A stretch of DNA of 21,136 nt from Syntrophomonadaceae bacterium (GCA_003553895.1 PWFM01000202.1:1-21136); one strand, 5' to 3'; shown: positions 8,312 to 15,694, counted from the first letter of the stretch. Numbers and translations: made by a program. Notes: generated by a model not told the origin, from the sequence alone.

Positions 8312-10516
8312 TTATTTCTCGTCTTTGAAGCCGGACAGGGCATCAGCCAGGGCCGTATTAATCGGTTTGCCCCTGTCTTTTTTCTGCTCCTGCAGGAATT
8401 TTGACACCTCTTTTTTGGAGACCTTTTGGCCTTCCTTTTTCTTTTTCGCTTCGAAGGCGGACAGTTTTTCCCTGTATCCGCACCTGCAGGCAAATATTTG
8501 CCCGTCGCCTGAACCCCGAAGCTCCAGTTTCTTGTGGCACTGGGGGCAGCGGGCATTGGTTGTTCTGGCCACCAGTTTGCGCTGTCCGCATTCCCGGTCC
8601 GGGCAGGCCAGCATTTTCCCCTTCTTACTTTTAACCTCAAGCAGGTACTGGCCGCACTGCGGGCATTTATGACCGGTTAAATTATCATGTTTAAAAGTCC
8701 TGTCGCTGGTTTTGATTTCCTGGACCACCGCTTTTGCATATTCTTTCATTTCTTTCACGAAAGTTTCCCGGGAGAGATCTCCTCTGGCAATAGCTTCCAG
8801 TTTCAGCTCCCACTCTGCCGTCAGGGCGGGAGACTTAAGTTCGGCGGGCACCAGTTCGAGCAGTTGCCTGCCCTTGGCAGTAACGGCAATCTCTTTTCCC
8901 TGCTGTTCTACCAGGAAGTTGTTAAAAAGTTTTTCGATTATATCGCCCCTGGTGGCAACTGTGCCCAAACCTCCCGATTTGCCGATACTTTTTATCAACT
9001 TTCTGTTTTCACCGGTCATGAATTTGGCCGGGTTTTCCATCGCTTTCAAGAGAGTGCCCTCATTGAAACGGGGTGGCGGGCTGGTCTCGCCGCTGGTCTG
9101 TTTGAGCCCGGTTATTCTTAAGTGGTCCCCCTTCTTCAACTCTGGCAAAGTTTGTTCTCCAGGCTGGTTAATGTCTTCTGCCTCTTCATCTTCGCCTTCA
9201 TACTGGCCGGTATAAATTTCTTTCCAGCCTTCTTTTAGCACGATCTTACCCCGGGCGATGAAAGATTCTCCGTCAATATCAGCCCTGATTGTAGTCTGCT
9301 CGTATTCAAAGGGTGGATATAGAACGGCCAGGAAGCGTTTCACCACCAGGTCGTAGATTTTCTTTTCCCGGGCGCTTAAGTCGTTCAGGAAAGCGGGTTC
9401 CTCGGTGGGGATAATGGCGTGATGATCAGAAACCTTGCTGTCGTCAACGAAAGCCTTGCTTGAAGCGATCTTTTTTTTCAATAGCTTCCGGGCAACGCTA
9501 CGGTACGGGCCGACCGCACAGGCCTCGACCCTGTCCTTTAAGGTATCCACCATATCAGTGGTGATAAAGCGGGAGTCGGTGCGGGGATAAGTAAGCACCT
9601 TATGGTTTTCATACAACCCCTGCAGGATGGACAGGGTGTCCCTGGCTGAAAAATCATAAAGCCTGTTGGCATCGCGCTGCACTTCTGTCAGGTCATAAAG
9701 GCGGGGGGCAAACTCTTTTTTATAAGTTTTACTAACTTCCACCACCCGGGCATTTTTACCTGATAGTGTGGCCAGGATCTGATCGCATTTTTCCCTGTCA
9801 AAGGTCCTGGTGCTTCCGCTTTGCTTATCCTGCCAGATGAGTTTAAAACCTTTTGTGTCGGCGCTGAGGCCGTAGTAGGTTTTTGGCTGGAAATTCTTTA
9901 TTTCCTCTTCCCTGGCCGCTATTATTGCCAGGGTTGGGGTCTGCACCCTGCCGCAGGAAAGCTGGGCGTTAAACTTGCAGGTCAGGGCCCGGGTAGCATT
10001 GATACCTACGACCCAGTCTGCTTCGGCCCGGGCTTCCGCAGAAGCATAGAGGTTCTCGTATTCTCTGCCGTCTTTAAGCCTGGCAAATCCTTCCTTGATG
10101 GCCCTGTCGGTAATTGAGGAGATCCACAGCCTTTTTAAATTCTTTTTCACCCCGGCCTTGGCCAGGATCCAGCGGGCCACGAGTTCACCTTCCCGGCCGG
10201 CATCGGTGGCGACCACTATCTCTTTCACCGTTCCGCTGTGCATCAGTTTTTTGACGATGCCGAACTGCTTCCCTGAGCCCCTGATCACTGCCAGTTCAAA
10301 AGACTCCGGCAGCATGGGTAAATCTTCCAGGCGCCAGGATTTATATTTTTCATTGTAAGTTTCGGGATCTGCCAGGGTTACCAGGTGGCCCAGGGCCCAG
10401 GTTACGATGTAGCGGCCGTTTTCAAAGTAGCCGTTATTTTTCTTCTGGCAGCCTAAAACCCGGGCCAGGTCCCTGCCCACCGATGGTTTTTCTGCCAGCA
10501 CTAAAGTTTTGTTCAT
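8312..10516 (-). CDS. topB: DNA topoisomerase III (type IA)
   Basis: This 734-residue type IA topoisomerase relaxes and decatenates DNA through a transient 5'-phosphotyrosine link. The Toprim domain starts with VLAEKPSVGRDLARVLG and includes ATDAGREGELVARWIL. The active-site tyrosine is Tyr310 in LTYPRTDSRFIT, and CGRVQTPTLAII is present. Unlike short TopB forms, the C-terminus carries two zinc-ribbon-like units, CPQCGQYLLEV...CPDRECGQ and CPQCHKKLEL...CRCGYREKL, followed by a lysine-rich tail. The start ATG has a modest AAGGG site and an extended -10 promoter about 37 bases upstream. A short decayed piece of this gene and its promoter reappears at 13760-13895. Chromosomal TopB of this type also occurs on mobile elements, but nothing around it indicates an integrated element. 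Confidence 0.95.
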   Translation of the reverse strand: MNKTLVLAEKPSVGRDLARVLGCQKKNNGYFENGRYIVTWALGHLVTLADPETYNEKYKSWRLEDLPMLPESFELAVIRGSGKQFGIVKKLMHSGTVKEIVVATDAGREGELVARWILAKAGVKKNLKRLWISSITDRAIKEGFARLKDGREYENLYASAEARAEADWVVGINATRALTCKFNAQLSCGRVQTPTLAIIAAREEEIKNFQPKTYYGLSADTKGFKLIWQDKQSGSTRTFDREKCDQILATLSGKNARVVEVSKTYKKEFAPRLYDLTEVQRDANRLYDFSARDTLSILQGLYENHKVLTYPRTDSRFITTDMVDTLKDRVEACAVGPYRSVARKLLKKKIASSKAFVDDSKVSDHHAIIPTEEPAFLNDLSAREKKIYDLVVKRFLAVLYPPFEYEQTTIRADIDGESFIARGKIVLKEGWKEIYTGQYEGEDEEAEDINQPGEQTLPELKKGDHLRITGLKQTSGETSPPPRFNEGTLLKAMENPAKFMTGENRKLIKSIGKSGGLGTVATRGDIIEKLFNNFLVEQQGKEIAVTAKGRQLLELVPAELKSPALTAEWELKLEAIARGDLSRETFVKEMKEYAKAVVQEIKTSDRTFKHDNLTGHKCPQCGQYLLEVKSKKGKMLACPDRECGQRKLVARTTNARCPQCHKKLELRGSGDGQIFACRCGYREKLSAFEAKKKKEGQKVSKKEVSKFLQEQKKDRGKPINTALADALSGFKDEK

Positions 10517-10544
10517 ATTTTTAAGCCCTTTTTTATGTTTTGTT

Positions 10545-10611
10545 TAATTTTTATTATAACACTCCCGGGCAATGGGGGAAGTATGATCTGATATTTCAAG
10601 ACCTGACCCCC
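10545..10611. repeat. 67-bp repeat, copy 1 (topB upstream region)
   Basis: This segment is identical over 67 bases to 13829-13895. It contains the predicted topB promoter and ends with the motif ATATTTCAAGACCTGACCCCC, also found at 15742-15767. With the third copy, similarity continues a little further: CATG and then a looser match. Confidence 0.9.
10553..10561 (-). promoter_or_regulatory. Predicted extended -10 promoter of topB
   Basis: On the minus strand TGT-TATAAT forms a full extended -10 element (TATAAT at 10553-10558, TG motif at 10559-10561). No good -35 is present, which is common for extended -10 promoters. The transcript would start near 10546, about 30 bases upstream of the topB start codon. 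Confidence 0.55.
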
Positions 10612-10675
10612 ATGTCTCTTGCCTACTTTCTGTAAACAGCCAGGTGAGCTTTTAATAGTATTGCGGTCTATATAC

Positions 10676-10685
10676 GGACATGTCC
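10676..10685. promoter_or_regulatory. Perfect palindrome GGACATGTCC upstream of sfsA fusion
   Basis: This 10-bp perfect palindrome lies about 23 bases before the predicted -35 of the downstream gene, in the divergent topB/sfsA interval. It could be an operator, but there is no second copy to support that. Confidence 0.25.
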
Positions 10686-10707
10686 TAAATAATTTACTTG
10701 GACAGGC

Positions 10708-10736
10708 TTGACGGTAGTATTTAAGAAGTGAATAAT
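10708..10736 (+). promoter_or_regulatory. Predicted promoter very close to the sfsA start codon
   Basis: A -35 TTGACG (10708-10713) and a -10 AATAAT (10731-10736) are spaced by 17 bases. Transcription would start at about 10742-10744, on or next to the ATG at 10742, so the message would be leaderless or nearly so. No strong Shine-Dalgarno precedes the ATG, which fits, but a more upstream promoter cannot be excluded. Confidence 0.4.
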
Positions 10737-10741
10737 AAGGT

Positions 10742-11890
10742 ATGTCTAAATACCCATTTTTGTTTCCAAAAGTAAGCGGACGCCTGGTGCGCAGGGTGAA
10801 CCGGTTTGTAGTCGAGGTGGAAGTAGACGGCCGGAGGGAAGAAGCCTACCTGGCCAATCCCGGTCGGCTCTGGGAGCTGTTTTTGCCGGGCACGGAATTG
10901 CTCTTAAGCCCAAACCTCTCGAAGGGTAGAAAACCTTACACGGTGCTGGCCTGTTTTAAAGAGGCCCGCCCCGTACTGCTTCATACCCACCTGACCAATA
11001 AGATTGTTCGCAGTTTAATTAACGACGGACGGCTCGAAGGATTTGAGGATTACCGTGTCATCCAGGAAGAACCGGCCTGCGGCCGGCATCGTTTTGATTT
11101 GCTTTTGGAGCATAGTCGCACCGGCTCTGATTATTACCTGGAGGTAAAAACCTGCACTTTGTTTGACGGCCGGATGGCTATGTTCCCGGATGCAGTAACA
11201 AAAAGGGGATCAGGCCACCTTTACAAGCTTAAAGAGCTGGCGGAGCAGGGAATCAGTACTGGCTGCCTGTTTGTAGTTATGAATCCGGAAATAGATTATT
11301 TCCTGCCCGCTTACCATATCGATCCCGTTTTTGCTGAGGCTTTCAAGGAAGTAAAAGAACTGGTCCAGTTGAGTTCTGCAGCCCTCGGGTTTGATCCCGG
11401 TTTTAACGAAATTGATACCGTCAAATCGCTCCGGATACCGTTTGAAATTTTAGATGCTGAATTGCAGGACGGGGGAGCATACCTGCTCTTGATCAAACTG
11501 AATAATGATTCTAAAATTACTGCCGGCGGTCTGGGCCAGATCGCTTTCAAACATGGGCACTACATATATGTGGGCTCGGCGAGGCGGAACCTGTGCAAAC
11601 GGATGGACCGCCACACCAGGAAGAGAAAAAAGAAGCGCTGGCATATCGATTATTTAGTTGAAAAAGCGGCCCGGGTTACGCCTGTGCCGGTGATCAGCAC
11701 TGATGACCTGGAGTGCGAACTGGCTGATAGACTGAGCAAAACTGCAGATTGCCCCGTTAAAGGATTTGGCTCCTCTGATTGTTCCTGCCCGGCCCACCTC
11801 TTTTACTTTGCTGATAATCCGCTGGAGGATCCCCATTTTATCGAACTGCTCCAGTATTACCGCATTAAGCGCCTTGAGGAGAAACTGTAG
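10742..11890 (+). CDS. sfsA: SfsA nuclease fused to a C-terminal DUF123 (GIY-YIG-like) domain
   Basis: The 382-residue protein joins two nuclease-related domains. Residues 1 to about 235 are SfsA (sugar fermentation stimulation protein, now regarded as a DNA/RNA nuclease): an OB-like N-terminus with EAYLANPGRLWELFLPGTEL, then RFDLLLE and YYLEVKTCTL, which hold the Asp and Glu-x-Lys of a PD-(D/E)XK-type site, and FPDAVTKRGSGHLYKL. From about residue 245 a DUF123 domain follows, with GAYLLLIKL, HGHYIYVGSARRNLCKRMDRH, KRWHIDYLV and two cysteines near CSCPAHLFYF. It resembles the GIY-YIG fold, with Tyr and Arg residues in the expected places. Ordinary SfsA ends near residue 230, so the extra domain is a true fusion within one uninterrupted frame. 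Cellular substrate is unknown. The Shine-Dalgarno is weak (AGAAGTG). The nearest neighbour, topB, is divergent. Confidence 0.9.
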   Translation: MSKYPFLFPKVSGRLVRRVNRFVVEVEVDGRREEAYLANPGRLWELFLPGTELLLSPNLSKGRKPYTVLACFKEARPVLLHTHLTNKIVRSLINDGRLEGFEDYRVIQEEPACGRHRFDLLLEHSRTGSDYYLEVKTCTLFDGRMAMFPDAVTKRGSGHLYKLKELAEQGISTGCLFVVMNPEIDYFLPAYHIDPVFAEAFKEVKELVQLSSAALGFDPGFNEIDTVKSLRIPFEILDAELQDGGAYLLLIKLNNDSKITAGGLGQIAFKHGHYIYVGSARRNLCKRMDRHTRKRKKKRWHIDYLVEKAARVTPVPVISTDDLECELADRLSKTADCPVKGFGSSDCSCPAHLFYFADNPLEDPHFIELLQYYRIKRLEEKL

Positions 11891-12006
11891 CTTTTGCAGC
11901 CCGAGATCTATGGGGTAAGTGACCTGTCTCAGGCAGCCTATCATAAGAAGGCGCACTATGCCGGGCTCGAGTGTTGCTATTGAAAGAGAGGCAGCTTTTC
12001 ATCAAT

Positions 12007-12035
12007 TTGACAAACCCGGAAATATGGTCTACAAA
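12007..12035 (+). promoter_or_regulatory. Predicted sigma-A promoter of the RlpA-like gene
   Basis: A perfect -35 TTGACA (12007-12012) is followed after 17 bases by TACAAA (12030-12035), a four-of-six -10 match. The start codon at 12096 is about 55 bases downstream of the expected transcript start. Confidence 0.55.
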
Positions 12036-12095
12036 AAGAGCAGTACTTAAAAAGCTGTTATAAAATTTAACATCTTACAAAAGGTGTGATCAAAA

Positions 12096-12695
12096 ATGAA
12101 CACGAAAATGAACACAAAGCCAATACTTCTCAACCTGGGAGTAATTATTGTTTTTATGCTTGCGCTCGGAGCCGGTAATGTCATTACTGACAATAACGAA
12201 CCTGACCAAATGGAGACATTCTCGCTTTCAATTCGGGAAGCATGCGCCATAGATCAAGGAAAAGGGTTTGTATGGGAAGTTGCTGCCGGGAACCGGGATC
12301 ATGTTGAAGGGGGATGCGTTTGGGAAGAGCCGGCCATGGATTTTCCTGTTTCAGCGCTCATGACAGGTAGTAACACCGGGGGATCAGTGGCTGCAGGCTG
12401 GACCCAGGAAGGGATAGCTTCCTGGTATGGTTCCAATTTTCATGATGGACCCACCGCCAGCGGAGAAACTTACGACATGTACTCCATGACGGCTGCCCAC
12501 CGGGATTTGCCTTTTGATAGCCTCGTGAAAGTGACCCGCCTTGACAATAACGACTCGGTTGTGGTCAGGATCAACAACCGCGGACCGTTCATCGAAGGCA
12601 GGATTATTGACCTTTCCAAGAAGGCGGCTCAAGAGCTGGGGATGAAAGGACAGGGGCTGGCCCGGGTTAAGATCAAGGTTGTCCAGACCCCCTAA
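12096..12695 (+). CDS. Exported RlpA-like double-psi beta-barrel protein
   Basis: The 199-residue protein begins with a lysine-containing n-region and a hydrophobic helix (about residues 11-28), a signal peptide or membrane anchor, so the rest acts outside the cell. A linker of about 75 residues precedes the RlpA/3D-type domain at 105-199, with GIASWYGSNFHDGPTASGE, MTAAHRDLPFDSLVKV and RIIDLSKKAA. Family members are lytic transglycosylases acting on peptidoglycan. Of the three acidic or basic residues proposed for catalysis in Pseudomonas RlpA, Glu124 and His135 are conserved by spacing. The third, an Asp in the usual NDRGPF, is Asn161 here (NNRGPF). It may therefore bind rather than cut glycan. 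No SPOR domain is present. ATG 12096 follows AAAGGTG; a second in-frame ATG is at 12108. Confidence 0.85.
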   Translation: MNTKMNTKPILLNLGVIIVFMLALGAGNVITDNNEPDQMETFSLSIREACAIDQGKGFVWEVAAGNRDHVEGGCVWEEPAMDFPVSALMTGSNTGGSVAAGWTQEGIASWYGSNFHDGPTASGETYDMYSMTAAHRDLPFDSLVKVTRLDNNDSVVVRINNRGPFIEGRIIDLSKKAAQELGMKGQGLARVKIKVVQTP

Positions 12696-12850
12696 ATCCC
12701 GGCAGTTTTAGGATGTTAATTGTCATTTAACGCTTGATCGCAAGCAGGATAATAGTTATTACCCTTAGATCATGGCCACCGTATGACAACCGGGGTTACG
12801 CCCTGGATCATATCTCATAATTATTGACCGGGGAAGGGAAGCAAACGGCT

Positions 12851-13210
12851 ATGACTTATGAAAAGATTATTTATGTAAACCCGGAAGAACTGGAGAAAAT
12901 GGCAGAGATCCTGGCCATAAAAAGTGGTTATTGCCGCGAATTTGAGCCCGATGAAGTGATCGCCATCTACAGTGTAGAGTTTGCCAATGAATTTGAAGCC
13001 GACCTGGAAGTTATCAATGCTGATCCGCCTTATCTGAGAGGGACTCTATACCAGCCTGTGGAAGAGGAACAAGAAGTGGTTTTATACGAAGTTGACGAAA
13101 AGATCCTGGCCAGAAAGCTCGAGGGGGAACACTTTTTTAAGCATGGCGGTTATATCTATAAGGCCGTAGTAAAAAGAAGTCATTTTGAAGGCTATTTCGA
13201 TGAAGCCTGA
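12851..13210 (+). CDS. Hypothetical small acidic protein
   Basis: This is a 119-residue soluble protein rich in Glu, Tyr and Val, with a single cysteine and no membrane segment or familiar motif. I do not recognise the family. The frame can be extended to TTG 12824, but GGGAAGGGAA lies 10 bases before ATG 12851, and the extension would translate that ribosome site itself, so the ATG is preferred. The pattern (an N-terminal EELEKMAEILAIKSGY helix, then alternating strands) suggests a compact alpha/beta fold. It lies after the RlpA-like gene with a 155-base gap and converges on the MoaE-like gene. Confidence 0.7.
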   Translation: MTYEKIIYVNPEELEKMAEILAIKSGYCREFEPDEVIAIYSVEFANEFEADLEVINADPPYLRGTLYQPVEEEQEVVLYEVDEKILARKLEGEHFFKHGGYIYKAVVKRSHFEGYFDEA

Positions 13211-13236
13211 CTATGAAAAGACGAGGAGTAGTCAGG
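13206..13236. terminator. Hairpin between convergent genes
   Basis: CCTGACTA (13206-13213) pairs perfectly with TAGTCAGG (13229-13236) across a 15-base loop, overlapping the stop codon of the small acidic protein gene. No T tract follows, so a role in termination is only possible. Confidence 0.3.
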
Positions 13237-13273
13237 GACAGATCAGGCTCCTGCTACTGGTAACTTAAATTCT

Positions 13274-13693
13274 TTACTTATGCTCTTTTAGTATTTCAGT
13301 TTCTTCAACGCATTCGGTCTTGATTTTTTCAACCAGGAACTGCAGAGCATCTACCACATGTGGCCTGATGTCGCCACCGATGAGGAGATACATTATATCA
13401 TCTCCAACTTCTAAAAGGCCTTCATTAAGCCAGGCCCTGACATAAAAGATGCCCGCCATCTCGCGGGTCTCGGCCATTGCCTGCTCTACCTTTTTTGCAT
13501 CATAGGAGAATTCCATCTGCTTTATTAACGAACCATCATCAACCCCCCGGCGGACCTTGGCCTTGGGAGTCTGCCGGACCACACCATTGTGGGCCAGAAA
13601 CATCCCCACCTGGGAGGCTGCGGGATCTGCCTTGGCCTCCCGGAGCCATTGATCAATGGATGGCGGCGCTTTTTTGTTTTTGCCATTAGCCAT
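13274..13693 (-). CDS. MoaE-like molybdopterin synthase catalytic subunit homologue
   Basis: The 139-residue protein resembles the MoaE-like family seen in Clostridia. MoaE with MoaD inserts sulfur into precursor Z during molybdenum cofactor synthesis. Matching features are GMFLAHNGVVRQTPKAKVR (the early Gly-Arg loop), MEFSYDAKKVEQAMAETRE, VRAWLNEGLLEVGDDIMYLL and GGDIRPHVVDALQFLVEKIK. This is a divergent subgroup: the C-terminus is short, and only one of the two lysines expected in the final active-site segment is evident (KIKTE), the second apparently replaced by Glu. No moaD or other cofactor gene is nearby, so true synthase activity is uncertain. AAGGAG lies 11 bases before ATG. Upstream is the topB relic, whose copied promoter points towards this gene. 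Confidence 0.72.
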   Translation of the reverse strand: MANGKNKKAPPSIDQWLREAKADPAASQVGMFLAHNGVVRQTPKAKVRRGVDDGSLIKQMEFSYDAKKVEQAMAETREMAGIFYVRAWLNEGLLEVGDDIMYLLIGGDIRPHVVDALQFLVEKIKTECVEETEILKEHK

Positions 13694-13828
13694 AGTTTAT
13701 CATGCTCCTTCTGATTAGCTGCTCCATAATAGTAAAAAAGCTTTGTCAATAAAAATTAAGGAGACCTTTTGCTTTCCTTTTTATTTCTCGCTTCGAAGGC
13801 GGATATTTTTCCCTTATTGTCTATTGTG

Positions 13829-13895
13829 TAATTTTTATTATAACACTCCCGGGCAATGGGGGAAGTATGATCTGATATTTCAAGACCTGACCCCC
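13829..13895. repeat. 67-bp repeat, copy 2
   Basis: Identical to 10545-10611. Identity stops exactly at the run of five C residues ending the GACCTGACCCCC motif; after it comes a T-rich run instead of CATG. Confidence 0.9.
13837..13845 (-). promoter_or_regulatory. Copied topB promoter pointing at the MoaE-like gene
   Basis: This is the same TGT-TATAAT extended -10 element as at topB. On the minus strand it would start transcription near 13830, running through the topB remnant into the MoaE-like gene 137 bases away. No terminator is evident between. Function is inferred from identity with the topB promoter. Confidence 0.45.
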
Positions 13896-13934
13896 TTTTT
13901 TTTCTTTTGTTGGTGAAAGTGCAGGGGACCGCTA

Positions 13935-13963
13935 TTGTGCAAATATTAGAAAATTGCTATAAT
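13935..13963 (+). promoter_or_regulatory. Predicted extended -10 promoter of the small membrane protein gene
   Basis: TATAAT at 13958-13963 is preceded by TGC (extended -10), with TTGTGC at 13935-13940 as a weak -35 at 17 bases. This leaves a leader of about 85 bases before the start codon at 14055, containing a small CCAGC/GCTGG hairpin. Confidence 0.6.
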
Positions 13964-14054
13964 TGTTTTTAATATAGTCTGAAGGATTTTTTAGAGTATC
14001 CCAGCTTGTCCGCTGGCTGATATTAAACCACCCCTGAAAGGAGGAAATATTGAA

Positions 14055-14249
14055 ATGGTCTTAGTTTCGAAGTTCATTATTCTTATCTGTGCAATCATTC
14101 TATTTTTTGACGGCATTAAAACCATGATGGGCTATCCAAACATTGTAAATCCGGCCTGGCCTTTTCCATGTCCTTTAAACATGGCTATTCTTGCTATAGG
14201 TATAATACTATTTATTGTGGGTGGAGGGATTCATCGGCATAGTGAGTAA
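14055..14249 (+). CDS. Small two-helix membrane protein
   Basis: This 64-residue protein has two hydrophobic helices (about residues 3-21 and 41-58) joined by a proline-rich loop, NIVNPAWPFPCP, and ends in a short GIHRHSE tail. I do not recognise a family. A strong AAAGGAGG site supports translation, and an extended -10 promoter lies upstream. The serine hydrolase gene starts 24 bases after its stop codon, so the two are very probably one transcription unit and may work together at the membrane. Confidence 0.75.
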   Translation: MVLVSKFIILICAIILFFDGIKTMMGYPNIVNPAWPFPCPLNMAILAIGIILFIVGGGIHRHSE

Positions 14250-14273
14250 ATAATAACTTGATGGAGGTGCCCA

Positions 14274-15677
14274 ATGCGGGTTAAAAATTCCTTACTTATC
14301 AAAGTGGTACTGGCCCTTTTAGTTATTGGCTTCGGAGCTGCCGCCTATTATGTTTACTTTGCCCTGCCCATCGGCACCGGTTACACGGCGAAATATCTGT
14401 GCTCAAGTGTTTTTGTAACCGGCAGAGGTGAAGAAGAAACTATCAAAGAAGATATCCGTCCGGGCAATATTCTTTTCGGGTTGATAACAAGCAGCGTTGA
14501 TTATGATGAAAAGAAAGTGACATCAAGAGGACTTGGCCTTTTTCATGAAAAGACCGCCGTCTACCGTGAAGGCCTGGGCAGTACGCTTGTTATCGGTGAT
14601 GATCTTGAAAGGGAGGTAACAGGCCTATCCCCCCGATTTACCAACAGTGCCGCCGAGGCCTGGCCCCGTGGTTATTTTTTAGATACCGAAAACCTGCCCC
14701 TGTCTGTTGATCAAGATAAGCTGGAAAAAGCGATCGATTTTGCATTTACCGAGCCCGAGGGCGGCGGACTGCAGACCCGGGCTGTCGCTGTTGTTTATGA
14801 AGGCAGCTTTATTGCCGAACGCTACGCTCCTGGAATCGATCACATGACTCCACTGCCGGGTTGGTCTATGGCTAAGACTGTTACAGGGCTCCTTACCGGT
14901 ATGATGGTAAAAGACGGTTTACTGGAACCGGACCAGCCGGCACCGGTTGCTCTTTGGCGTGCAGAAGGCGATCCCAGGGGAGCAATAACGCTTAACCATT
15001 TGCTGCAGATGACCACGGGTTTAGATTTCAAAGAGGTTTATGCCCCCTTTGCCGATGCTACTACTATGCTCTATGACAGCCGTTGCATGGCTGATTTTGC
15101 GGCAGACAAACCGCTTAGCCATGTTCCGGGAGAGCATTTTTATTACTCGAGCGGAACCACCAATATCTTGATGAAAATATTGATGGAGGCAGCAGGGGGA
15201 GAGCTGCAGGATATTCATAATTACATCATGGACAGGCTGTTCAAGCCCCTTGCCATCTCGACGGCAGTTGTTGAGTTCGACGCTTCGGGCTGTCCCGTCG
15301 GTTCCAGTTATATGTATGCTTCGGCGAGAGACTGGGCCCGTATAGGCCAGTTTATGCTTGACCAGGGAAATGTGGATGGTCGGCATCTTCTTCCGGAAGG
15401 ATGGGTTGAATACATGGTAACCCCAACTCTTGCATCTCGCGGCACCTACGGGGCGCAGACCTGGCTTAACCCGGATGATCCTGAAAAGCTGTTACCGGAA
15501 GACCGTATCTCTAAAAAGCTGCCGGCTTCTATGTACTACTTGAGCGGCTATAATGACCAGAATGTCTTAGTTTTCCCGGAGCATGATCTTGTTATAGTGC
15601 GGCTCGGGGTTACTCATGATCCCGGGCTCTGGGACAAAGAAACCTTTGCCCTGATGGTTTTGGAAAGCATCAATTGA
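14274..15677 (+). CDS. Membrane-anchored serine hydrolase of the beta-lactamase class C / NylB-EstB type
   Basis: The 467-residue protein has an N-terminal lysine/arginine region and one hydrophobic helix (about residues 9-29), so the catalytic domain should lie outside the cell. The domain belongs to the beta-lactamase/transpeptidase-like fold. The nucleophile motif SMAK is at 198-201, and the second motif is YSS at 291-293, in FYYSSGTTNIL. The latter form (YSS rather than YAN), together with LLQMTTGLDFKE and LFKPLAIST, resembles NylB-like amide hydrolases and EstB esterases more than true AmpC beta-lactamases. A C-terminal LSGYNDQ probably replaces the KTG motif. The substrate could be an ester, amide or peptide; antibiotic resistance should not be assumed. 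GGAGG precedes the ATG. A GC-rich hairpin follows the stop codon. Confidence 0.88.
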   Translation: MRVKNSLLIKVVLALLVIGFGAAAYYVYFALPIGTGYTAKYLCSSVFVTGRGEEETIKEDIRPGNILFGLITSSVDYDEKKVTSRGLGLFHEKTAVYREGLGSTLVIGDDLEREVTGLSPRFTNSAAEAWPRGYFLDTENLPLSVDQDKLEKAIDFAFTEPEGGGLQTRAVAVVYEGSFIAERYAPGIDHMTPLPGWSMAKTVTGLLTGMMVKDGLLEPDQPAPVALWRAEGDPRGAITLNHLLQMTTGLDFKEVYAPFADATTMLYDSRCMADFAADKPLSHVPGEHFYYSSGTTNILMKILMEAAGGELQDIHNYIMDRLFKPLAISTAVVEFDASGCPVGSSYMYASARDWARIGQFMLDQGNVDGRHLLPEGWVEYMVTPTLASRGTYGAQTWLNPDDPEKLLPEDRISKKLPASMYYLSGYNDQNVLVFPEHDLVIVRLGVTHDPGLWDKETFALMVLESIN

Positions 15678-15694
15678 AGGTGGTAAAGATCAAC

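Larger units (their letters stand above)
13760..13895 (-). pseudogene. Deletion relic of a topB duplication
   Basis: Bases 13760-13814 match topB 8417-8473 at nearly 90% (my hand alignment), covering the codons for REKLSAFEAKKKKEGQKVS near the TopB C-terminus, but with two single-base deletions that break the frame. Bases 13829-13895 are identical to 10545-10611, the region upstream of topB. The roughly 2 kb in between, most of the gene, is missing. Both pieces keep the order and orientation they have at the topB locus. This indicates a former tandem or dispersed copy that suffered an internal deletion. No protein is expected. Confidence 0.82.

Noticed and set aside
8242..8640. Upstream extension of the ppiB frame to 8640
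   Set aside because: This portion overlaps topB codons in another frame and shows no cyclophilin sequence; a good ribosome site and ATG mark the real start at 8241.
8687..9215. Long plus-strand frames inside topB (for example 8687-9121 and 8712-9215)
   Set aside because: They are antisense to well-conserved TopB coding sequence, have no family resemblance and no ribosome sites.
11958..12050. 30-codon frame with an AAGAAGG upstream, before the RlpA-like gene
   Set aside because: It spans the TTGACA promoter of that gene and encodes nothing recognisable; a chance frame is more likely.
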